Notes: generated by a model from the sequence alone, not told the origin. A DNA stretch of 64,000 nt from CANKJK01 sp040081715 (GCA_040081715.1 JBEBFY010000009.1:1-64000), one strand, 5' to 3'. Shown: positions 1 through 10,844, numbered from the stretch's first letter. A program made the numbers and translations.

Positions 1-95
1 TCGCATCGGACTGCTCCCTTCCGTGTGGATGGGCGCATCGTAGTACGACGGGATCCCGATGTCGATCCCCGCGCGATTAGTTTTTCAGCACCCTG

Positions 96-1973
<1,878 letters not shown>

Positions 1974-2040
1974 GGTGGTGTGCTCCAACTTGAAGGTCTC
2001 AGGTGCACGCGGGCCACGGGATGGCGGCACCGACTTGAAG

Positions 2041-2069
2041 ATGATACGGGTATTGCGATGCTTAGTCAA
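2041..2069 (-). promoter_or_regulatory. Probable sigma-70-type promoter of dnaK
   Basis: On the minus strand TTGACT (2069-2064) is followed, after exactly 17 bases, by TATCAT (2046-2041). This fits a housekeeping promoter and lies about 70 bases upstream of the chosen dnaK start. An 11-base palindrome, GTGTTTAACAC (2083-2093), lies just upstream. No CIRCE element is seen. Confidence 0.6.
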
Positions 2070-2215
2070 TCAGATTATCTTCGTGTTTAACACTCACATA
2101 CTTGACATGAATCCAATGCGGCCTGGGACGTGGGCCGCGCGCTTGGGGCTAACTGATAGACCACGCTCGGGTTCTCGATGGTCCCTACGGCCCTGTGAGA
2201 ACATGGCGCAGACAC

Positions 2216-3028
2216 ATGAACATCCTGTTTGTCGGCGACATCGTGGGTCGGGCGGGTCGTGACCTGGTCAAGAAGGGCCTCAAAGCGCTGGTGGCCGAGC
2301 ACGACGTGGACCTGGTCATCGCCAACTGCGAGAACGCGGCCGCGGGTTTCGGTATCACCCGGGACATCGCCGAGGAACTGCTGGCCTGCGGCATCGATGT
2401 GCTGACCTCCGGCAACCACATCTGGGACAAGAAAGAGGCGCTGGGCTACATCGCCTCCGAGCCGCGGCTGCTGCGCCCGGGCAACTATCCGGCCGGCGCA
2501 CCCGGCCACGGGTCCTGCGTCGTCCGATCGCGCATGGGCCTGGCCGTCGGCGTGATCAACGTCATGGGACGCGTGCACATGCCGCCCCTCGACGATCCGT
2601 TTGCGCTGGTACTGCGCGAGGTCGAGGCCATTCGCCCGAGAGCGCGCGTGATCTTCGTGGACTTCCATGCCGAGGCCACCAGCGAGAAGACGGCGATGGG
2701 CTGGCACCTGGATGGCCGCGTGACCGCGGTGGCCGGCACCCACACCCATGTGCAGACCGCCGATGAGCGGCTACTCCCCAAGGGCACGGCCTTCATCACC
2801 GATGCCGGAATGACGGGCGCCCACGACGCCATCATCGGTATGGACGTCGCGGCGTCACTGGCGCGTTTCCTGACCGGCATGCCGTCGCGCTTCGAACCGG
2901 CCACGGGCAACCCGCGGCTGAACGGCGTCGTGGTGCACGCCAACGACGAGTCCGGCCTCGCCACGGGGATCCGCCGCATCAGTTGCTCGATGGACGAGCT
3001 GACGGAGCTGGCACAGCGCCACGCGTGA
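2216..3028 (+). CDS. ymdB: YmdB-family metallophosphoesterase
   Basis: Protein of about 270 residues of the TIGR00282/YmdB family, metal-dependent phosphodiesterases; in Bacillus YmdB hydrolyses cyclic nucleotides and affects biofilm decisions. Metal-binding motifs are clear: LFVGDIVGRAG at the N-terminus, ANCENAAAGFG near residue 40, TSGNHIWD near 65, and the C-terminal GTHTHVQTAD and TDAGMTG. The ATG at 2216 gives the canonical MNILFVGD start, seven codons inside the longest frame. It leads the xseA-xseB-ispA run with 10 bases to xseA, so co-transcription is likely. The substrate here is unknown. Confidence 0.92.
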   Translation: MNILFVGDIVGRAGRDLVKKGLKALVAEHDVDLVIANCENAAAGFGITRDIAEELLACGIDVLTSGNHIWDKKEALGYIASEPRLLRPGNYPAGAPGHGSCVVRSRMGLAVGVINVMGRVHMPPLDDPFALVLREVEAIRPRARVIFVDFHAEATSEKTAMGWHLDGRVTAVAGTHTHVQTADERLLPKGTAFITDAGMTGAHDAIIGMDVAASLARFLTGMPSRFEPATGNPRLNGVVVHANDESGLATGIRRISCSMDELTELAQRHA

Positions 3029-3038
3029 AGCGGCACGC

Positions 3039-4571
3039 ATGAAACCGTTCGAGTTGCCGTTCGACGAGCCGGTGCCGGCGGAGCCGCCACCCGACCTCCC
3101 GGCCGACATGCCGGCCGTTCCTGCGCCGCCCCCACCGATGGCCGAGCCGCTCGCAGAATCGGCGGCAGCGGCCGAGCTGCCCCCCGCGCGAACACGCCAT
3201 GCCGCGGACACGGGCCGCCGCGTGCACTCCGTCACCGAGCTGACAACCCGCCTCCGGACGCTCCTCGAAAGCTCCTTCGCGGAAATCTGGGTCGAAGGGG
3301 AACTCTCGAACTGCCGCCTGTGGAATACCGGGCACCTCTACTTCACGCTCAAGGACGCCCACGCCCAGATCAAAGGCGTGATGTTCCGCACGGCGCTCCA
3401 GCGCCTCCGCTTCACGCCCAAGGACGGACTGCGCGTGGTCGCGAGGGGCCGGGTGAGCGTGTACGACCCGAAGGGCGAATACCAGATCGTCTGCGAGCAC
3501 CTCGAGCCGGAAGGCCTGGGCGCCCTGCAGCTGGCCTTCGACCAGTTGAAGGAACGCCTGGCGAAGGAGGGCCTCTTCGACGAACGCCGCAAGCGATCGC
3601 TGCCGGCGCTGCCCCGCAAGATCGGCATCGTGACGTCGCTCGATGGCGCCGCCGTGCGCGACATCATCCGCGTGCTGCGCCGCCGGTACCCGAACGCGCA
3701 TCTCGTGATCCGGCCGACGCGCGTGCAGGGTGACGGATCGGCCATGGACGTGGCGCGTGCTGTCACCGCTATCGGGCACCTCCCTGACGTGGACGTCGTG
3801 ATCGTGGCGCGCGGCGGCGGATCCATCGAAGACCTCTGGGCGTTCAACGAGGAGGTCGTGGCCCGCGCCATCGCCGGATGCCCCGTCCCGACCATCTCCG
3901 GCGTGGGTCACGAAACAGACGTGACCATTGCCGACTTCGTCGCCGATGTCCGCGCCTCCACGCCGTCGGCGGCGGCGGAACTCGTAGTTGCGCGCAAGGA
4001 CGAATTCACGGGTCGCATCGATCGTCTGGCCGAACGGCTCAGCGCGGCCGTTCAGCACCGGCTCCGCCGGATCGATACCCGGCTGCACCAGCTCGACGCC
4101 CAGCCCGGCTTTGCCGCGTATCCCGGCCGGCTCGCGATGCGCGGACGGCAGGTGGTGGAATTGACGCACGATCTGCAGAGCGCGTCGCGCCAGGCCCTCG
4201 CCGGGCGGCGCCGGCAGGTCGACACGCTGGGCCGGACACTCGAGCGGCTCGACCTGCGGCGGCGCCTCGCGACGGTCCGGACGCGGCTGGTGGCGGCCGA
4301 GGGCGCCCTCATCACGGCAGAAGGGCGGCGACGGCAGCGTGCCGGATTGCGCCTGGCCACGCTGACCGCGCAGCTCGACTCGATGAGTCCGCTGGGCGTG
4401 CTGGCGCGCGGCTACGCGGTGTGCTGGAATGCGGACCGCACGGCGGTCGTGCGGGATGCCGCGCAGGTACGTGTGGGCGACGCGGTGCGGGTCACACTGC
4501 CGCGCGGTGAAGTGCGCTGTCATGTCACGGCGACAACGCCGGACATTGAGGGAGAAACGGGGATCCGGTGA
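3039..4571 (+). CDS. xseA: Exodeoxyribonuclease VII large subunit
   Basis: Catalytic subunit of exonuclease VII, which degrades single-stranded DNA to oligonucleotides in repair. The first ~55 residues are a Pro/Ala-rich extension not typical of the family. An OB-fold follows (HSVTELTTRLRTLLESSF, then WVEGELSN), then the catalytic domain with GIVTSLDGAAVRDI near residue 200, RGGGSIEDLWAFNEE near 255 and SGVGHETDVTIADFVAD near 290, and a long helical C-terminal region. It overlaps xseB by four bases (ATGA), which suggests translational coupling. Family assignment is secure; the role of the N-terminal extension is unknown. Confidence 0.95.
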   Translation: MKPFELPFDEPVPAEPPPDLPADMPAVPAPPPPMAEPLAESAAAAELPPARTRHAADTGRRVHSVTELTTRLRTLLESSFAEIWVEGELSNCRLWNTGHLYFTLKDAHAQIKGVMFRTALQRLRFTPKDGLRVVARGRVSVYDPKGEYQIVCEHLEPEGLGALQLAFDQLKERLAKEGLFDERRKRSLPALPRKIGIVTSLDGAAVRDIIRVLRRRYPNAHLVIRPTRVQGDGSAMDVARAVTAIGHLPDVDVVIVARGGGSIEDLWAFNEEVVARAIAGCPVPTISGVGHETDVTIADFVADVRASTPSAAAELVVARKDEFTGRIDRLAERLSAAVQHRLRRIDTRLHQLDAQPGFAAYPGRLAMRGRQVVELTHDLQSASRQALAGRRRQVDTLGRTLERLDLRRRLATVRTRLVAAEGALITAEGRRRQRAGLRLATLTAQLDSMSPLGVLARGYAVCWNADRTAVVRDAAQVRVGDAVRVTLPRGEVRCHVTATTPDIEGETGIR

Positions 4572-4843
4572 TGGCACAGGGTGGCGAACAGGAGCGCGGC
4601 GGCACCATTTCCGACTTCGAGGCGGCCATTGCCGAGCTCGAATCCGTGGTGCGTAAGTTGGAAGAAGGCGACCTGGCGCTCGAAGCGTCGCTCCAGCTCT
4701 ATGAGCGCGGCGTGCAGTTGTCCCGGTTCTGCCATGCCCGGCTTGAGGAAGCCGAACGCCGCATCGAGGTCCTCAACGAGCGCGGCGAGTTGAAGCCGGC
4801 GCCCGCGACGCTGGAGGACACCGAGGACGACCGGCGCCGATGA
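4568..4843 (+). CDS. xseB: Exodeoxyribonuclease VII small subunit
   Basis: Small helical subunit of exonuclease VII, 91 residues. The family signature is plain: FEAAIAELESVVRKLEEGDL, then LEASLQLYERGVQL and CHARLEEAERRIEVL. Both its start and its stop overlap the neighbours by four bases (xseA before, the prenyltransferase gene after), so the three form a coupled unit. Confidence 0.95.
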   Translation: MMAQGGEQERGGTISDFEAAIAELESVVRKLEEGDLALEASLQLYERGVQLSRFCHARLEEAERRIEVLNERGELKPAPATLEDTEDDRRR

Positions 4844-5877
4844 TCCGCCCGCTCGACGCCTATCTCCAGACACGGCGCACCGAAATCGAGGCCGCGCTCC
4901 TGGCGTGGCTGCCCTCCCCTCCCGGCACACCGCAAGTGGTCGCCGACGCCATGCGCTACAGCGTCGAGGCCGGCGGCAAACGCCTCCGCCCGATCCTGTG
5001 CCTCGCCGCGGCGGAAACCGTGGCGATCGCGACGGGGACCGATGCCACAGTCGCCAGGCGGCTGGCCCTGCCCGCCGCCTGCGCCATCGAGATGATCCAC
5101 ACCTACTCGCTGGTGCACGACGACCTGCCGGCCATGGACAACGACACGTTGCGACGGGGCCTGCCCACGCTGCACGTGGTCGCGGGCGAGGGCATGGCGA
5201 TCCTGGCCGGCGACGGTCTGCTGACGGAAGCCTTCGCGCTGCTCGCGCGTGACGGCGTGGTCTGGACCGGCCCCTGGAGCGGGGTCTGTGCCGGAGTCGG
5301 GAACGGCGATCGTGCTGGCCAGGGCGACGGAGAGGGCGCTGACGATGGAGCACGGCTCCACCGGCGGCTGAAGACGATCGGCGTGATCGCGACCGCAGCC
5401 GGCGCCTCAGGCATGGTCGGCGGCCAGGCACTCGACCTCGATGCCCTACCGCGGCCGGCCATGCCGGGACTGGAACGTCCCGCGCCCCCCGCTCTCGACG
5501 CGGAGGGCCTGCGTGTGATGCACGCGAAGAAGACGGGGGCGCTCATCACCGCCTCAGCCGTGGCGGGCGCCATCATGGCCGGGGCCAGTCCCGCCGCCGA
5601 GGCGGCCATTCGCGAGGCCGGTCAGCAGTTCGGTCTCGCGTTCCAGATCGTGGACGACATCCTCGACGTGGAAGGGTCGTCGGCACATCTCGGCAAAACC
5701 GCCGGCAAGGATGCGGCGGCTGGCAAGCCGACATATCCTGCGCTGTACGGTCTGGCGGTGTCCCGGCGGATGGCGCAGGACTGCGTCGAGGCCGCCGGCA
5801 TGAGCCTCCGGGCCGCGGGACTCGCCGACACGCGCCTGATCGATATCGGGCGCTGGATCGTGGACCGTTCGAACTGA
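4840..5877 (+). CDS. ispA: Polyprenyl (farnesyl/geranylgeranyl) diphosphate synthase
   Basis: Trans-isoprenyl diphosphate synthase that condenses IPP with allylic diphosphates. Signatures are GGKRLRPILC near residue 45, the first Asp-rich motif DDLPAMDND near 92, and the second motif DDILDVEG near 272. At 345 residues it is longer than E. coli IspA because of a Gly/Asp-rich insert around residues 140-168 between two helices. The position after xseB matches the conserved xseA-xseB-ispA order, although dxs, often next in other bacteria, is absent. Chain length of the product cannot be read reliably. Confidence 0.9.
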   Translation: MIRPLDAYLQTRRTEIEAALLAWLPSPPGTPQVVADAMRYSVEAGGKRLRPILCLAAAETVAIATGTDATVARRLALPAACAIEMIHTYSLVHDDLPAMDNDTLRRGLPTLHVVAGEGMAILAGDGLLTEAFALLARDGVVWTGPWSGVCAGVGNGDRAGQGDGEGADDGARLHRRLKTIGVIATAAGASGMVGGQALDLDALPRPAMPGLERPAPPALDAEGLRVMHAKKTGALITASAVAGAIMAGASPAAEAAIREAGQQFGLAFQIVDDILDVEGSSAHLGKTAGKDAAAGKPTYPALYGLAVSRRMAQDCVEAAGMSLRAAGLADTRLIDIGRWIVDRSN

Positions 5878-5912
5878 CTCGACATCACCCTTTCTCACAG
5901 GAGCTGCACCCG

Positions 5913-6374
5913 ATGACACGCATCCGCTTCACCCTCGCCACCGCCGCGGCGGTCACCCTCATGGCACTCACGGCGCAGGCCCAGGTGGCCGGCCCGTCAC
6001 TGGCCGACGCAAAGAAGGCCATTGCGGCGGCCCAGGCCGCGGCCGTCAAGATGAACGTCAACCTGAGCTGCGTGGTGCTTGACGCCCGTGGCGCCATGGT
6101 GGCGGCCGAGCGCATGGACAAGGCGAACTACTTCACGATGGACGTGGCGCGCGGCAAGGCGCTGGTCTCCGCCTCCTTCGGCTCCCCCTCGGGTGCCCTG
6201 GCGAGCCTGGCGACCAGCGGCATCGGCAACGTCCTGGCAGGACCGGCCACGCCCCTCTTCATGCAGGGCGCGGTGCCGATCAAGGGCGGTGGCTCCATCG
6301 GGTGCAGCGGCGCCGCGAGCCAGCAAGACGAGGATGCCGCCAAGGCTGGCGCAGCCCTGATCGGCGTGAACTGA
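5913..6374 (+). CDS. Secreted GlcG/HbpS-family protein
   Basis: Protein of 153 residues with an N-terminal signal peptide (hydrophobic TAAAVTLMALTAQAQ) followed by one GlcG/HbpS (DUF336) domain: LADAKKAIAAAQAAAVKMNV, VVLDARGAMVAAERMD and IKGGGSIGCSGA. Relatives bind haem or cobalamin, or have no known function. It lies between the ispA-like gene and tlyA, where many bacteria have dxs, and is probably co-transcribed. An AGGAGC ribosome-binding site lies just upstream. The ligand is unknown. Confidence 0.85.
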   Translation: MTRIRFTLATAAAVTLMALTAQAQVAGPSLADAKKAIAAAQAAAVKMNVNLSCVVLDARGAMVAAERMDKANYFTMDVARGKALVSASFGSPSGALASLATSGIGNVLAGPATPLFMQGAVPIKGGGSIGCSGAASQQDEDAAKAGAALIGVN

Positions 6375-6407
6375 TCGACTCGCTCCTCTGACCGGACGCC
6401 CTACCAC

Positions 6408-7136
6408 GTGCCACGCGTCCGACTTGACCAGCTCGTCACCGAACGCGGGCTCGCCCCCTCACGGGAGCGGGCCCACGCGCTGGTGCTGGCCGGACTGGTG
6501 CTCGTTGACGGGCACCCCGTGACCAAGGCCGGTGCGCAAACGCCGGCCGACGCCACCATCACGCTGGCCGCCCCGGACCACCCCTACGTTGGACGGGGTG
6601 GCCTCAAGCTCGCCCACGCGCTCGACACCTTTGGCGTGGTCGTCGAGGGGCGCCGGGGCCTCGACATCGGCGCCTCCACCGGCGGCTTCACGGACGTGAT
6701 GCTGCAGCGGGGCGCCGTCCACGTCGTCGCGCTGGATGTCGGTCACGGTCAGTTCGACTGGCGGCTCAGGAACGATCCACGCGTCCTGGTGATCGAAGGC
6801 TTCAACGCCCGTGCGCTCACGCCAGCCGACCTTCCAGGCCCCGTGGACCTGGTCACCATCGACGTCTCGTTCATCTCGCTGCGGCAGATCCTGCGGGTGG
6901 TGCCTCCCCTGCTCAACCCGGGCGCCGACGTCGTCGCGCTGGTCAAGCCGCAGTTCGAGGCCGGGCGCGCGGAAGTAAAGAAGGGGATCATCCGCGACGA
7001 AGCCGTGCATGCGCGGGTCGTCGAGGAAGTGGCGGCGTCGGCCGCTGCGATAGGATTGACCCGGGTGGCCGATGCTCCGTCGCCAATCACCGGCGCCCGC
7101 GGCAACCGCGAATTCTTCCTCCACCTGCGCCCCTGA
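6408..7136 (+). CDS. tlyA: TlyA family rRNA 2'-O-methyltransferase/hemolysin-like protein
   Basis: Two-domain protein of 242 residues. An N-terminal S4 RNA-binding domain (VRLDQLVTERGLAPSRERAH) is followed by an FtsJ-like SAM methyltransferase domain with GRGGLKLAHAL, the SAM motif IGASTGGFTDVML near residue 87, DVSFISLR near 160 and VKPQFEAGR near 185. Mycobacterial TlyA 2'-O-methylates 16S and 23S rRNA. The start is GTG at 6408, directly before the S4 domain. The neighbour nadK begins 5 bases after the stop, a conserved pairing. Confidence 0.93.
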   Translation: MPRVRLDQLVTERGLAPSRERAHALVLAGLVLVDGHPVTKAGAQTPADATITLAAPDHPYVGRGGLKLAHALDTFGVVVEGRRGLDIGASTGGFTDVMLQRGAVHVVALDVGHGQFDWRLRNDPRVLVIEGFNARALTPADLPGPVDLVTIDVSFISLRQILRVVPPLLNPGADVVALVKPQFEAGRAEVKKGIIRDEAVHARVVEEVAASAAAIGLTRVADAPSPITGARGNREFFLHLRP

Positions 7137-7141
7137 CCCGC

Positions 7142-8032
7142 ATGCCCGCTCCCCCCTCCCCACCAGACATCCGACGCGTCGGCGTCGTCACCAAGGACCG
7201 GCTGCACGCCGCGACCGCGGTGCTGGCGGAACTGCACGCCTGGCTGGAGGCCCGCGGGATCGAGGTGCTCTACTCCACCGAAACGGCCGAGGTCGCGGGT
7301 GTCACCGGCGGCGTCGCACGGTCGGCCATCCCCGCCGCGGTGGATCTGGTGATCGTGCTCGGCGGCGACGGCACGCTGCTCTCCATGGCGGGGCGCATCG
7401 CCGAGTCAGGGCGCGACGTGCCGCTGGTGGGCGTGAACTTCGGCAGCCTCGGCTTCCTCACGGAAGTCCGCGTGGAAGACCTGTTCTCCACGCTGGAGGC
7501 CGTTCTGGCCGGCACGGCCGTGGAGGACGAACGGCTGCTGCTCGAAGCGCATGCCGAGCGGGCCGGGCAGGCGCCGGACCGACGCATCGTGCTGAACGAC
7601 GTGGTCTTCACGAAGGCGGCGCTCTCGCGCATCATCGAGCTGACCGTCTCGGTCAGCGGCATGTTCGTCACCCGCGTGAAGGCCGACGGCCTGATCATCG
7701 CGAGCCCTACCGGCTCCACCGCCTACAACCTCGCGGCGGGCGGGCCCATCGTGCACCCCGTGGTCGATGCGCTGGTGGTCACACCCATTGCCGCGCACAC
7801 TTTGACCAATCGCCCCATCGTCGTGCCGGGTTCGGCCACGGTGGAGATCCGCCCGATCGCGCACGGGGCCGACGAGGTACTCGTGACCTACGACGGGCAG
7901 TCCGGCTACACGCTGCGCACGGGGGACGTGGTGCGCGTCTCGCGGTCACCGCGCAGGCTGCGCCTGCTCAAGGCCGGCGAGCGGAGCTACTACGACCTGC
8001 TGCGCGAGAAGCTGAAGTGGGGCGAACGATAG
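7142..8032 (+). CDS. nadK: NAD kinase
   Basis: Phosphorylates NAD to NADP. Family motifs are VIVLGGDGTLL near residue 72, GVNFGSLGFLTEV near 96, LNDVVFTKA, and SPTGSTAYNLAAGGPIV near 188. Length (296) is normal and the C-terminal LLREKLKWGER matches the usual family end. The last 65 bases overlap the convergent mltG frame, so the overlap is attributed to an extended mltG end, not to nadK. Confidence 0.95.
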   Translation: MPAPPSPPDIRRVGVVTKDRLHAATAVLAELHAWLEARGIEVLYSTETAEVAGVTGGVARSAIPAAVDLVIVLGGDGTLLSMAGRIAESGRDVPLVGVNFGSLGFLTEVRVEDLFSTLEAVLAGTAVEDERLLLEAHAERAGQAPDRRIVLNDVVFTKAALSRIIELTVSVSGMFVTRVKADGLIIASPTGSTAYNLAAGGPIVHPVVDALVVTPIAAHTLTNRPIVVPGSATVEIRPIAHGADEVLVTYDGQSGYTLRTGDVVRVSRSPRRLRLLKAGERSYYDLLREKLKWGER

Positions 8033-9071
8033 CGCCCGCTGCCCGCTTCTGCCTGAAGTACTCCACCTGAAAACGCCGCACGTTGCGGTTGTGTTCCGTG
8101 AGCGTGTCGGCAAACGCATGCGAGCCGTCGTTGCGGCTCACGAAGTAGAGGTGCGCCACATCCGCCGGATGCAGCACAGCGTCGAGTGACGCGCGGCCCG
8201 GCGCGGCGATGGGCCCGGGGGGCAGGCCCGGATACCGATAGGTGTTATAGGGCGAATCGAACGTCAGGTCCGCCTTGCGGATGTTGCCGTCGTAGCGGCC
8301 CGCCTTCGTGAGCGCGTAGATCAGGGTCGGGTCGGCCTGCATTGCCATCCCGATCCGGAGGCGATTCCGATAGACGGCCGCCACGAGCGGCCGTTCCTCC
8401 TCGCGCGCGGTTTCCTTCTCGACCAGCGCCGCCAGCGTCACGACCTGCCGGAGCGTCAGCGCCTGTTCCGCGGCCAACCCGAGGAACCCGGGTCCGGCGA
8501 TGGCTCTGAAGCGTTCGACCATGCCAGCCACGAGCGTCTCGGCCGAGGCCTTCCTCGCGAGCGTGTAGGTGTCCGGGAACAGATACCCTTCGAGGTCGCG
8601 CGCCCGCGGATCCAGATCGGCCACCAGCGTCACAGCGGATGCCGCCTGCTCGAACGCGGCCGCGGGGCCGAATCCCTTCGACTCGTAGACCGCCGCCATC
8701 TCCGCGATGGTGAGTCCCTCTCGGAAGGTGAGCTTCCGGACATAGACATCGCCGCGTGCGATCGTGTCGAGCACCGCGAGCGGTGTCAGCGCCTCGGTGA
8801 AGCGATACTCGCCCGCCTGCAGCCGCTGGGCCTGACCGCTGGTCGCCAACGCCAACCGGAAGGTGAGCGTGTCGACGACGACGCCGGCCTCCACCAGCCG
8901 CTGACCGATGCCGGAGGTTCCGGTGCCCGCGGGAATCTCGACAAACTGTTCGGCGTCCGCGTAACCGCGATAGGGCTGCCGCAGCCCCTGAAACAGCCAC
9001 CAGCCAATGCCAGCCACTGCCACGACCGCCAACAGGACGAGCGCACCGAGCCAGCGCAGCGCCGTCCGCAC
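7968..9071 (-). CDS. mltG: Endolytic murein transglycosylase MltG (YceG-like)
   Basis: Inner-membrane lytic transglycosylase that cleaves nascent glycan strands. One transmembrane helix lies at residues 5-27 (LRWLGALVLLAVVAVAGIGWW). The YceG domain contains LEGYLFPDTYTLA near residue 160 and the catalytic-glutamate segment LAALVEKETAREEERP near 215, followed by NRLRIGMAMQADPT and SPYNTYRYPGLPPGPI. The C-terminus runs about 20 residues beyond the usual end, into the 3' end of convergent nadK. It follows ruvX with a one-base overlap, a common pairing. Confidence 0.93.
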   Translation of the reverse strand: MRTALRWLGALVLLAVVAVAGIGWWLFQGLRQPYRGYADAEQFVEIPAGTGTSGIGQRLVEAGVVVDTLTFRLALATSGQAQRLQAGEYRFTEALTPLAVLDTIARGDVYVRKLTFREGLTIAEMAAVYESKGFGPAAAFEQAASAVTLVADLDPRARDLEGYLFPDTYTLARKASAETLVAGMVERFRAIAGPGFLGLAAEQALTLRQVVTLAALVEKETAREEERPLVAAVYRNRLRIGMAMQADPTLIYALTKAGRYDGNIRKADLTFDSPYNTYRYPGLPPGPIAAPGRASLDAVLHPADVAHLYFVSRNDGSHAFADTLTEHNRNVRRFQVEYFRQKRAAGAIVRPTSASRAAGRSSSARRP

Positions 9072-9553
9072 TACAGTGGTTCCTTCGTGATCGGATCCTC
9101 CGAGCGTGGCTCCCGCGCGGAGGGCGCCGGGTGTGCGTCCAGGTAGTCCTGCAGGATGACGGCGGCGGCCGCCGCGTCGAGGTTGGCCTTGCGCTTGCGC
9201 CAGTCGCGTTCATTCACAGCCAGGCGGCTCTCGGCCTCATGGCTCGACAGGCGCTCATCCTGGTACACGACGGGGATCCCGGTACGTGTGCGAAGCGGGG
9301 CTTCGAGCGCGAGGACAGCAGCGGTCGTTTCCGTCGGTGACCCGTCAAGCCGCAGCGGGAGTCCCAGCACGATGAGCCCGATCCCATCGTCCTCACCCGC
9401 CAGCCGGGACACCTCGGTGCACATCGCGTCCAGCACCGAACGCTGACCACCAGCAGGACGCAATACCGTCAAGGGCCGCGCAAGTGTTCCCGATGCATCG
9501 CTCACCGCCACGCCGATGCGGCGCACGCCATAGTCGAACCCGATCACCCGCAC
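9071..9553 (-). CDS. ruvX: Holliday junction resolvase-like RuvX (YqgF)
   Basis: YqgF-family RNase H-fold protein linked to 16S rRNA 5'-end maturation and proposed as a Holliday junction resolvase. It has VIGFDYGVRRIGVAVSD at the N-terminus, YQDERLSSHEAESRL near residue 100 and a C-terminal LDAAAAAVILQDYLD carrying the last acidic residue. The GTG at 9553 is chosen because family members begin directly with this first motif; an ATG at 9595 would add 14 unconserved residues. It overlaps mltG by one base. Confidence 0.9.
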   Translation of the reverse strand: MRVIGFDYGVRRIGVAVSDASGTLARPLTVLRPAGGQRSVLDAMCTEVSRLAGEDDGIGLIVLGLPLRLDGSPTETTAAVLALEAPLRTRTGIPVVYQDERLSSHEAESRLAVNERDWRKRKANLDAAAAAVILQDYLDAHPAPSAREPRSEDPITKEPL

Positions 9554-9664
9554 CGGCTGAATATATAGTGTCCGGAAACCGACGGCCGTCGACATGTTCC
9601 CGACCGGGCATCCCGCCGATCCCATACAATGGCTGCGTCCGCGCTGACGGCAGGTCACACATCC

Positions 9665-10831
9665 ATGACTTCACGCACCCGCGCCTATGTTCTCGGCATC
9701 TCCGTGCCGGTCATGCTCGTCGCCGTTGTCGGCGGGTACCTGGGCCAGGCCAAGGCCAAGGACGACACCTACAAGCATCTCGCCATCTTCGAGAACGTAG
9801 TGTCGATCGTGCTCGACAACTACGTCGAGGAAGTCGACCCCTCAAAGGCGATGCGTGGCGCGCTGCACGGGCTGGCAGACGCCCTCGACGCCGACAGCGC
9901 CTTCCTGACGCCCGCCCTGGCCAAGACCATCGGCGCCAACGAGTCGGCCGGGCCCGGTGACGTCGGAATTGAGCTCATCAAGCAGTACTACCTGCGGGTC
10001 GTCTCCGTGCGCGACGGTTCGGCCGCGGCACGCGCGGGCCTGCGCACCGGGGACTTCGTGCGCATCATCAACGAGAAGGCCACCCGGAATATGTCCGCCG
10101 TGGAAGGCATGCGGTTGCTCCGCGGCGCGACGGGATCGAAGGTGTCGCTCGTCATCATCCGGGGCAGCACCACCGAACCGCACGCCGTCGACCTCACGCG
10201 CGAGAAGCCGTCCGGCATCGACCTCACCTCGCGGATGGCCGCGGCCGGCGTGGGCTATGTGCGCGTCCTCGAGTTCTCGAACCAGGCCGTGAGCGCCCTC
10301 AAGCCCGCGGTCGAAAAACTGACGAAGGCTGGCGCGGCGAAGATCATCCTCGACCTGCGCGGCACCGCACGGGGCGACCTCGACGCCGGGATCACTGCAG
10401 CCCGCCTGTTCGTGAAGGGCGGCACGCTCGCGGTCAAGCAGGGACGGAGCGACCAGCGCGAAACGGTGGCCGCCCAGGCGTCCGACGGCGCCCTCACCGT
10501 TCCTCTGGTGCTGCTCACCACGTCGGGCACGGCCGGTGCGGCCGAAGTGTTCGCCGCCGCCATCGAGGGCGGTAAGCGCGGGACGCGGATCGGCGAGCGC
10601 ACCCTGGGCCGCGCGGCCCGGCAGCGGCTGGTCCGGCTCCCGGACGGCAGCGGCCTGTGGCTTTCGTATCAGCGCTATCTCACTCCAGGCGGCGAAGCCA
10701 TCCATGAGAAGGGGCTCAAGCCCGACGTCGCCGTGGCCGAGCCGGACGTAGAGTTCGGAAGCCCGGCCCCCGCAGGTGACGCCATCCTCGAGAAAGCGCT
10801 CGCCGAGATCACCGACAGGAAGGCTGCGTAG
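9665..10831 (+). CDS. PDZ/S41-family protein, probably catalytically inactive
   Basis: About 388 residues: a signal anchor (YVLGISVPVMLVAVVGGYLG), a helical segment, a PDZ domain (residues ~95-175) and a C-terminal-processing-peptidase (S41) domain. The usual catalytic serine sits in an xASASE-type motif; here the equivalent reads SGTAGAAEV, with glycine in that position. The catalytic lysine of the usual TFGKG is arginine (TLGRA). The fold is kept (DLRGTARGDLDAG, GERTLG, LTPGGEAIHEKGLKPDV). It is therefore probably a periplasmic scaffold or regulator, not a protease. An upstream ATG at 9629 is possible but less likely. It precedes the aldolase gene by 13 bases. Confidence 0.82.
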   Translation: MTSRTRAYVLGISVPVMLVAVVGGYLGQAKAKDDTYKHLAIFENVVSIVLDNYVEEVDPSKAMRGALHGLADALDADSAFLTPALAKTIGANESAGPGDVGIELIKQYYLRVVSVRDGSAAARAGLRTGDFVRIINEKATRNMSAVEGMRLLRGATGSKVSLVIIRGSTTEPHAVDLTREKPSGIDLTSRMAAAGVGYVRVLEFSNQAVSALKPAVEKLTKAGAAKIILDLRGTARGDLDAGITAARLFVKGGTLAVKQGRSDQRETVAAQASDGALTVPLVLLTTSGTAGAAEVFAAAIEGGKRGTRIGERTLGRAARQRLVRLPDGSGLWLSYQRYLTPGGEAIHEKGLKPDVAVAEPDVEFGSPAPAGDAILEKALAEITDRKAA

Positions 10832-10844
10832 CCAGAGACACGTC

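Noticed and set aside
2083..2093. 11-bp palindrome upstream of dnaK as a heat-shock operator
   Set aside because: Does not match CIRCE or HAIR consensus and is short.
2979..4577. Long minus-strand open frame opposite xseA
   Set aside because: Antisense shadow of a clear exonuclease VII gene.
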